50,125 nt of DNA from Gnetum montanum (Eukaryota > Streptophyta > Gnetopsida > Gnetales > Gnetaceae), in assembly GCA_015680685.1 (NCBI GenBank), contig MNCI01020094.1, positions 522,476 to 572,600 on the forward strand, given 5' to 3'. This document shows, in pieces, positions 43,554 through 50,125 of the stretch. Under the pieces are notes generated by a model. That model made no database searches. It worked only from the letters and a program-made list of their open reading frames with translations, and was not told the DNA's origin. Both the position numbers and the translations under genes were made by a program. How positions within the stretch are numbered: the first letter of the stretch is position 1; each line of letters opens with the position of its first letter.

Positions 43554-46350
43554 ATGGCTCCTAAACATGGACAATAAGAAGGACCCTCTCAAGGTGTGTC
43601 CAAGCCACCCAAGAGAAGTAGAGGATAAGCATCTCCCGAAAAACATGCAGAATAGGAGGCACAATTGTTTAGCATCCATCAAGAGATTCTTGCTACTGTG
43701 TAGTCGGGATAGGAAACAATAGGAGCTACTGAAGTGCCTAAATAGGGACAACACCTCATATTATCCCTAGACTGTGTTTAGGCTCTCCAAGAAAGGTCCA
43801 TGTCGGTAGCTATGATTATGGAACTAAACTTTGGACCTTTCACAGAATTTGCTCTTGAGGTTGTTAGGGACCAACTCAAAGGATTTCCATTATGGCCTAT
43901 CCTTTCTGAAAGTGGTGCTTGGTACTTACGAGAAACATACCAATTTTGTCACAATAGTTGGTAATGAAGAAGATCCCATAGTTGACATTTGTGGTGTGTC
44001 TATAGATTTTTCCACCAAGGCCATCATGAAAGTGTTGAACCTTCCGAATACAAGGCCAAAAGTTGTTCACCCATCCACTCACTCTAATGATAATGCATGA
44101 AGAGTTTGGTTGGACAAGGCATACAACAAAAAAAACAAGACATATGGAGAGTCAACACTGGAAGAAAGGATATACTTTAAGATTGGCACTTATCACATCT
44201 TCACCATGAAAGGATTAAAAAGAATCTCAACATATGTGACAAGAGGAAGTGCAATATTAATGGGAAAGGCTAATGCTAACCTTTTTCATCAGTATCTCAT
44301 GGAGATCTTGAGATGGTTTGAAGAACGCAAGATAGGGAAGTTTGCATTGCCCTTCCCTTGTCTCATCAGGAAAGCTACGCAAACATGCTGGTATTCTGGG
44401 GGTACACTAATGATGTTCTTAGAAGAGCCCAAAATGCTTTGTTCACCGAACTACTAAAGCGACTAGCCACAAGGAAAAGTGCTTGTGAGACATTGGAGCT
44501 AGAGCAAGAAAAAATGGTGGGACCCATTGTAACTTAAATTGTAGGGCCTAGCCAACTCCCAAGCATAGGGCCCAGTCAACAACAAGTAGGGCCCAACATG
44601 AGCTAGTGAGACCAACCGCCACTACTGCCAAGGATTATTGACCATCGATGAGCCATCTTAGGGCAATTGCTAAGACGATTAGTTGGGGAAGCCATGATGA
44701 TGCTAATCTCTTCTACATCATCGATGAAACCATATGGCCCAAAAGTTCTATTGATCACACACGGGGTGAGGTGTCCATTCAAACAAGAGGAGGGGAGACT
44801 CATTGGTCACAATAGATTTTAGGGAATGCTGGGTCTTTCTAGGTGCAATTGGAAATGGGAGAAGGGGCCACAATGATGGTCATGTAACACCAAGATGCAG
44901 CAGGAGCCAAAAAAGTGGTTATAGAGCACATCAAAGAATCTTTCAACGCCCTTGTTTTGCCACTGGTAGATTTCACAGGAGCACAGGATGCTCAAACTCT
45001 AGCTAGTTCCTCAATGACTCCTATAGAGCATGAGGATGTCCTTGATCAATTACTACAGACAGGATACATAATGACATCCTTGTTCAACATCCCACAAGAT
45101 GTTATAGCAACATAATCAGACATCATCTCCACCAAAGGAAAGTTGGTCATGGCAGAGATCAAGGTCGAGCATGTGGAAGTGGAGTTGACAAGACTCCAAG
45201 AAAGGCTTGTTACCCTACAAGCTGCATAGCAAGACCCATCTCAGTTTGTTCCCACAGACCAGCTAGACACTTTTAGGATGGAGTAGCTTAATAAACTATT
45301 GGTAGACAATAAAAGAGTGATGGAGGAGAAGGAGAAGGCCAACTAGGATGCCTCCAAGGTACAAGTGCAAACCTATGTGCACGCCAAGGTACTTAGAGCC
45401 TTACAGGAAAAGAATAAATAGCTTGCTACTAATAATCTTCAGTTGACTACTATGGATAAATAGAAGAATGTTCTTGAGGAAAAATTTTAGCAACTATGAG
45501 AATAGTTGGTTAGGGTCAACCAAGACATGAATCATTTGGCTAGAGAGAATCAAACCCTCTCAATGGAGGAGGTATGCATAATCTATTAGAAGATGACCAT
45601 CAAAATAAGCACGTGGTAAAACAAGGCCAAGTGGCATGAAAAGTTAAAGGATCACTTTAGAGACTAGGTGGGGATGTATAAGCAAGTCATAGAAAAGGAG
45701 ATCCATATGGCCAAGGCTAACATCAACACTTTCAATGCTCAACACACTAATTGGCAGGCCATAGTGGACACATATGCATTTTCCCACCAAGCAGAGCTTA
45801 AAAGCTAGGACCTATAGATTCAAGATATCATAGAATACATGGAATTGGAAAATGTATGATATGCCAATCTAGCCATGTTAATAGCAGGATGCCCGAGAAT
45901 AGAGCTCAATAAGTAGCTAGCTACCACCTACACCAAATATGAAGTAGAATTTTTGGAGCATAAGAAAATGTTGTAGGAGCTAGAAGTCATAAATTTTGAA
46001 CTAGAGTTGGTTAAGAATAGCTACCAAGGCTAGAAAGATGTCATAGAAGACTTGTCTTGATGGCTTACAAAATTTCAAGAGTACAGGGACAAAGCTAGAG
46101 CCTACAAGGAGGAACGAAGGTTATTTGTGGCCTGGTACGTCAAAGTAAATAAGATGTTCCTACAACTACCATGTCCATGGGAGGTGCCAACTCCATCAAA
46201 TGTTGGAGCATTAGAATGACATAGGATCTCTAAACTAAAGAAGAAAAGCTCCAGACACTCCTTCAGAGCCATTAAATCCCAGAGCTTGGAGCACAAGACA
46301 AGGGGAAGCGATCCATGGAGGAGCCACTACCACGTAGAACCACATGAGTT
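43554..46350 (+). pseudogene. ORF2: putative plant transposon protein-like domain plus long coiled coil
   Basis: Begins MAPKHGQ at 43,554 with a Gln/Gly/Lys-rich linker. The domain spans about 43,800-44,457, with one frameshift near 43,955: QLKGFPLWPILSESGAWYLR, then VDICGVSIDFSTKAIMKVLN (LP follows), and ISTYVTRGSAILMGKANANL with ALPFPCLIRKA. This matches the 'G..i.FS...I...LnLP ... PFPCLI' layout of PF20167-type proteins. After a Pro/Gly/Gln linker with GPSQ motifs, one uninterrupted frame from 44,915 to 46,350 encodes a coiled coil (VEVELTRLQERLVTLQAA, YEVEFLEHKKML, PWEVPTPSNVG). That frame has about 20 in-frame stops, mostly TAG, but no frameshift. Role unknown; it could be a structural or silencing-related accessory protein (inference). 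Confidence 0.6.
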
Positions 46351-46532
46351 TTACAAAATATTATAATTTTATGATTTTGTATTCTTTTTTGTGTCTATTC
46401 CAATTTTTTTCTATTCAATTCTCCACTATGGCATGAATAAATTCCTAGTCAGTCAATAATCCCATACGTCTCCACTGTGTAATCAATGGAGCTTGTTCTC
46501 ATTTTGTTTGACTTGAGGACATGTTTTCATTC

Positions 46533-46545
46533 AGTCATGGGGGTA
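46533..46545 (+). other. Polypurine tract of the plus-strand element
   Basis: AGTCATGGGGGTA directly precedes the 3' LTR. TTGACTTGAGGACATG lies just upstream, at about 46,509-46,524. The minus copy has the same pair. Confidence 0.75.
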
Positions 46546-47393
46546 TGATGAATTGTGATTCATTAGGTCCCAATATCACACCTACGATATCGTGTACACG
46601 ATATTAGGTATGCGATATTGTGGCTTGGTTCTCGATATCGGATGTGCGATATCATGACTCTTGTGTGGGCCTATAAATACACATGTAGATGCAAGGAGTT
46701 AGGAGGTCCGTTTAATATTAAAGTAGGATATTTTTGTTAGTTTTTCATCTCAACCCTTTCTCCCAGTGCATGCTCACAGTGTGATGATTGTAATTATATG
46801 ACACCTTTATTCAAGTGTGATGTACTTGAACACACACAAGATTGGAAATAAATATTGAGATTACTTCATCATTGCACCATTCACTTAGTTTAATTATTTA
46901 ATTGTTATTGTTATTTATTACTTTTGTAGTTAATATCTCTTCACCCTAACTCCTTAAATGTGAAATGAGTATGACTTAATCATGAGCATTTAAGTGTGAC
47001 TACTTGGTATCCCAGTAGTGTACCTAGGACATGTGCTTGGTAATCCTAGTAGTAGTTGTGCACATGGTCCAAGATGTGTATGAATGATTAAGGAATGGAT
47101 GCTCATTGTACTTAGGCTAGCTTAGACTCTCTTTATCCTTTTCCTCTTATCTTAACAAGTTACTTTCCATTGCCTCTAGGAGTAGCACTAGTCTAGGACC
47201 ACATCATACACCTCACTTTGGACTAAACCATAGATGACAAAGAAAATACTAGTCTAGGTGGGAAGATAACGAACTACGATCAACAAGTAACTATCTAGAT
47301 ACCACAACCAGCCTATTTGTGGAGTTCAACCAGATCATGCGTGAAACACTTGTATTCATATTGTAGAGTGTAGGGGTACATTGCCACTCATAA
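46546..47393 (+). repeat. 3' LTR of the plus-strand pol-less element
   Basis: Starts TGATGAATTGTGATTCATTA as the 5' LTR does and ends CCACTCATAA (5' LTR: CTACTCATCA). Long shared blocks include CAACCCTTTCT, TTAATTATTTAATTGTTATT and AGGAGTAGCACTAGTCTAGG. Followed by ACGAG, the proposed target duplication. Confidence 0.85.
46571..46679 (+). promoter_or_regulatory. 3' LTR promoter: GATATC array and TATA box
   Basis: CAATATCACA, ACGATATCGTG, ACACGATATTAGG, TGCGATATTGTG, CTCGATATCGGA and GTGCGATATCATG precede TATAAATA at 46,672-46,679. Differences from the 5' LTR array are largely CpG transitions. This copy could read out into the right flank. Confidence 0.65.
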
Positions 47394-50046
47394 ACGAGTA
47401 ACAATTTTATGTAGATTGGATTATGTTTAGAAGAACTATATATTATGGATAAACTTGTTGTAGATTATGATTTGTGAGGTTTTTACTACAATTTTGACTA
47501 CTAAACATTTTGTAAGAAATAAAATAGCTATAAGTAATGTATAAAATGTATTTTGAAATATTATAACATGTACCACATCCTACATGCATCCCGGGAGGTT
47601 TTAGGACATATCCCTATTCGTAGGTCATCCTAAACATAATTTTTTGTAGGTACATGTCCTTACATAATAGTAAAAAAACTAATGGATCTACTTGAAGGAT
47701 TGTCTACTAATTCTAGCAACCTTGTGTGTAAGTCCAAATAGATCCACTAGAAAACTATCAAATATACTAAAAAAAGAAATAAAACAAATAACATTACTAA
47801 TTGTATAAATAATGTAACCAAAGATAAATAACATGATCTTTAAAAAAATTTAACATAACATTAAAAAATAAAATATTCCATAATCATAACTAGAAATAAG
47901 TAAAAGATAAATAACATAACCTTAAGAAATGATTTAACACAATGTTATAAAATAAAATATTTCATAACCATGATTAGAAATAATTCCCTATATGAATACC
48001 ACGTTCCAACTTATGGAAGATGTGTAATCAAGGAAATAATTCCTTAAAATTAGTTGTAACCTTAACATAGTATCATGATTGCTAAATATTTTGTATTCAA
48101 TGGCACCATGTTTCTATCTAGATTTTAGGTCACATAGCCAATAGGCCCTTGCATGTAATGATAGTATCATGCACTTGGCCACCTCATTGCTGAAGTAGCC
48201 ATTAATGCTCTAATATGCCATGAAGAGGTACCTCACTATTTCTACCACTATAATGTGCACTAGTATCCTACTCTAGGATTCCCCTTACATTGTGATGGTT
48301 AATAGTGGCATGGTGGTATGCACATTTGAAAAAAAACCAAGAAGGAGTGCATAGTTGCCACCATCGTAGATGTCATTAGCATGCAAGAAAGAAAAAAGTA
48401 AAATATATAGAAACTAGAATTTGATACTAATGTAATATTACATACTAGATTTGTAATAGGGTAAGATAGGTAGAGGTGTAGTAGAAGCAAGGTTATGGTA
48501 GTAGACTATAAAGTGTGCAACATAGTAGTAGTAGGAGTGAAAGATAGCAAGAAAAACAAGCAACTACTGCAACAATGAGCAAAAAATGATGATAACAAGG
48601 GTAATAATAGAAACAATAGTGCTAACAATGATGGTAGTTTGGATTTGTAACAAGGTATAGGAGAAGCTCAGATATAAGCCACATAGAGCCTGTAGTGATT
48701 TCTATCATGGAAAATGTGGATATAGCTATCCAAAACCCCAACACAAAAGGTGTGGAGTACTAATCTTATGAAATCCATTATTGTGGGTGAGTGGTGGTGT
48801 GGGATGAGTGGCAAAGTGGCTCATTATTGCTGTAACAATAGCCACTCCTACCAATTATGATAGCCACTATCATAATTTTTGATATGGAGTAATGCACATG
48901 AATCCAATAGAGAATAAAAAAACGATAAAAGTAGTTATAAGTAGACTATTTTTTTACTCTTTTTGTTTAAAAAATAACTAGCAAAAATAATGCCATTAGG
49001 ACACATTTATAAATGCTTTGAACCAAAAGAGATTGTGTGTCAATGTCAGATATGCATCAAATGGGTTAAGAGTAGAGTTCACACATATTCTATTAGATAG
49101 AAAAAAAGAAAAAAAAAAGAGTTCACCAAGGCTAAAAGCAACTCCTTATGAAAGACTATGTTATAGCAAATCATCAATCATAATAGTTGATTTGACAATT
49201 CACCAAATATATAACTCTTTAAACCTTGAGTAAATTGACATAAATAATTTTAAAAGTGGGGAAAGTTTGTTTTAACTAATCTTAATCTACAATCAGTATA
49301 AATTTAACATACAAATCATAGAATAAATTGGAGCTACAAATAGTTGGTACTTGAGAAACTACGATTTACTATATATTTGTATCATTTAATATAGTAAAGT
49401 AATAATAAGTCACAACATCATGGTTATTTATTCAAGTTAAGTTGCTAGTCATATCCCAAGAAATTTATGCAAACTCTATGTTTGAGAAATGAAGATGTAT
49501 GTGTTTGGATTCTTGATACAATTGATAGAAACTTAGCTGAAATCTAATATATTTATAAAAATTTTAAATTAAAATTGAAATTTTATTACATTCATAAACT
49601 TAATCAATTATAGGTTTCGAAACATAATTAAGAAAATGATCAAATGTTACTAATTGTTTAGCTATAATATGTTACATACATCTAATTAACTCAAATTTAG
49701 AATATTTTGTATTGTGCAATTAGCATCTTCATTCTTAACATGGAATTTTAAGCCATTTACATGTTTTAACTCTTGCACGATGATATCCTATATATGCTAT
49801 TATAACTATACATTGGTGAAGCATAGCAACACATAAATAGTTTGTGTTTGAATATAAAATTAAGATTTTACAATTTTGGAATGTTTCATTACCACATCTT
49901 CAAAACTCAAATATAAAAATCCAAGATGTGTAACACAAATTGTTTTCTTGAGAAACCAACAGAGGGATTGGTAGGACAACCCCTTATCATAGTAGAGTAG
50001 ATGTGATCCACTAAACAACTCAAACATGAAAATTAAAGATGTGTGG
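47394..50046. other. AT-rich right flank, no gene recognised
   Basis: No coding similarity was found on either strand. ACGAG at 47,394-47,398 is the proposed target duplication. Notable items are a GC-richer stretch near 47,585 (CATCCCGGGAGG, then GGACATATCCCTATTC), an 83-bp tandem duplication at 47,821-47,985, and A-rich runs near 49,100. Short open frames here show no family features. Confidence 0.4.
47821..47985. repeat. Imperfect tandem duplication, unit about 83 bp
   Basis: AAGATAAATAACATGATCTT...TAGAAATAAG (from 47,821) is followed by AAGATAAATAACATAACCTT...TAGAAATAA (from 47,904). The second unit begins where the first ends. The copies differ by scattered substitutions, so the duplication is not recent. 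Confidence 0.75.
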
Positions 50047-50072
50047 TGATGAGACACGACTTGCCCTAGGCC

Positions 50073-50096
50073 GCGATATCGCGTACGCGATATCGC
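50073..50096. repeat. Perfect 24-bp GATATC/CGTACG palindrome
   Basis: GCGATATCGCGT is followed directly by its exact reverse complement ACGCGATATCGC. It contains six CpGs and two GCGATATCGC units around a central CGCGTACGCG. It lies 16 bp upstream of TATAAATA. Confidence 0.95.
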
Positions 50097-50112
50097 AGCC
50101 CGCCACCATTTC

Positions 50113-50120
50113 TATAAATA
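50113..50120 (+). promoter_or_regulatory. LTR TATA box
   Basis: TATAAATA lies a short distance after the palindrome, as in the other LTRs of this lineage. Confidence 0.65.
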
Positions 50121-50125
50121 AGAGG

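Larger units (their letters stand above)
38650..47393 (+). mobile_element. Pol-less LTR retroelement, plus-strand copy (about 8.7 kb)
   Basis: It has two LTRs (38,650-39,483 and 46,546-47,393), a PBS at 39,485, gag (39,617-41,614), a non-coding interior, an internal promoter-like module (43,003-43,091), ORF2 (43,554-46,350) and a polypurine tract before the 3' LTR. The flanking pentamers ATGAG and ACGAG differ by one transition, consistent with the 5-bp target duplication of Ty3/gypsy-type integration. No pol domain was found on either strand. Ends, PBS type and the TTGACTTGAGGAC motif before the PPT place it with plant gypsy elements, as a non-autonomous derivative (inference). Confidence 0.85.
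50047..50125 (+). mobile_element. LTR outer end (U3 start), continues right out of window
   Basis: Starts TGATGAGACACGACTTGCCC, then AGGCC, the 24-bp palindrome at 50,073-50,096, CAGCCCGCC and a TATA box (TATAAATA, 50,113-50,120). It is close to the reverse complement of bases 1-58: TGATGAGACGTGACATGCAC there. The element belongs to the LTR family of the pol-less elements, in a sister subfamily with a less decayed promoter. Confidence 0.7.

Noticed and set aside
45115-46350. Stop-codon reassignment or readthrough as explanation for the many TAG codons
   Set aside because: The same frame also holds TGA and TAA stops, and the PBS and catalytic motifs show matching transition decay, so mutation of a pseudogene is simpler.
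49018-49233. Plus-strand 71-codon frame (MNQKRLCVNVRYASNG...)
   Set aside because: It has no recognisable motif, no partner frame, and lies in AT-rich DNA with an A-rich run. It is most likely chance.
1-50125. Window ends as terminal inverted repeats of one giant 50-kb transposon
   Set aside because: The inverted match at 1-58 and 50,047-50,125 includes an LTR-type TGATGA start and a TATA box, and both read outward. They are better explained as two LTRs of one family in opposite orientation, with the window cut there.

Overview
This window looks like nuclear DNA of a seed plant, from an intergenic, heterochromatin-like region built of old, nested transposable elements. It is AT-rich. It holds Ty1/copia reverse transcriptase and integrase remnants with an initiator-Met primer site, a BED/DUF659-type hAT transposase, a Ty3/gypsy integrase without a visible chromodomain, and LTR elements whose primer site resembles the tRNA-Asp site of plant Tat/Athila-type elements. 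I cannot name the species. No complete host gene, rRNA, tRNA, CRISPR array or bacterial-type operon is visible. Almost all coding sequence is broken by stops and frameshifts, so most features are pseudogenes.

Layout. 1-58: outer end of an LTR pointing left out of the window. About 1,060-3,770 (-): decayed hAT transposase. 4,405-5,607 (-): 5' part of a copia element. 5,608-6,047: promoter and first-exon fragment of a host gene encoding a secreted protein. 6,048-10,610 (+): a nearly full copia element of the same family, so the two copia 5' ends form a long inverted repeat. 11,390-13,321: LTR-like DNA rich in ATCGAT/GATATC motifs, including a candidate solo LTR. 13,335-14,285 (+): gypsy integrase relic. 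14,366-14,417: (TC)n and poly-C. 15,180-16,560: unclassified repeats with palindromic TTAACATTAGCAT-like motifs. 18,130-19,830 (+): a gag relic. 20,454-30,843 (-) and 38,650-47,393 (+): two copies of one pol-less LTR retroelement. 30,844-36,681 (-): two copia relics end to end. 47,399-50,046: AT-rich DNA without recognisable genes. 50,047-50,125: LTR outer end pointing right out of the window.

The main novelty candidate is the pol-less element. Both copies have LTRs with TGATGA/TCATCA ends, a tRNA-Asp-like PBS, a gag with a Pro/Tyr/Ser-rich tail, about 1.4-2 kb of non-coding DNA, an internal promoter-like module, and ORF2. ORF2 starts MAPK, carries a domain resembling the 'putative plant transposon protein' family, and ends in a long coiled coil. 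No RT, RNase H or integrase is seen. The internal module and the LTR promoters share one architecture: a cluster of GATATC-centred, CpG-containing palindromes a few to about 20 bp upstream of a TATA box. The window-edge LTRs carry the least decayed form, a 24-bp palindrome. This suggests one regulatory code driving both genomic and ORF2 transcripts, with trans mobilisation by an autonomous gypsy partner.

Two host-gene fragments are embedded in the repeats. One is the promoter and signal-peptide exon at 5,608-6,047, perhaps xyloglucan endotransglucosylase-like. The other is a three-exon gene tail with intact GT-AG introns at 23,473-23,983, inside and antisense to ORF2 of the minus-strand element. 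Stop codons in the decayed frames are mostly TAG and the PBS copies differ from the tRNA-Asp complement almost only by transitions, as expected from decay of methylated CHG and CG cytosines. All identifications were made by eye, without database searches.
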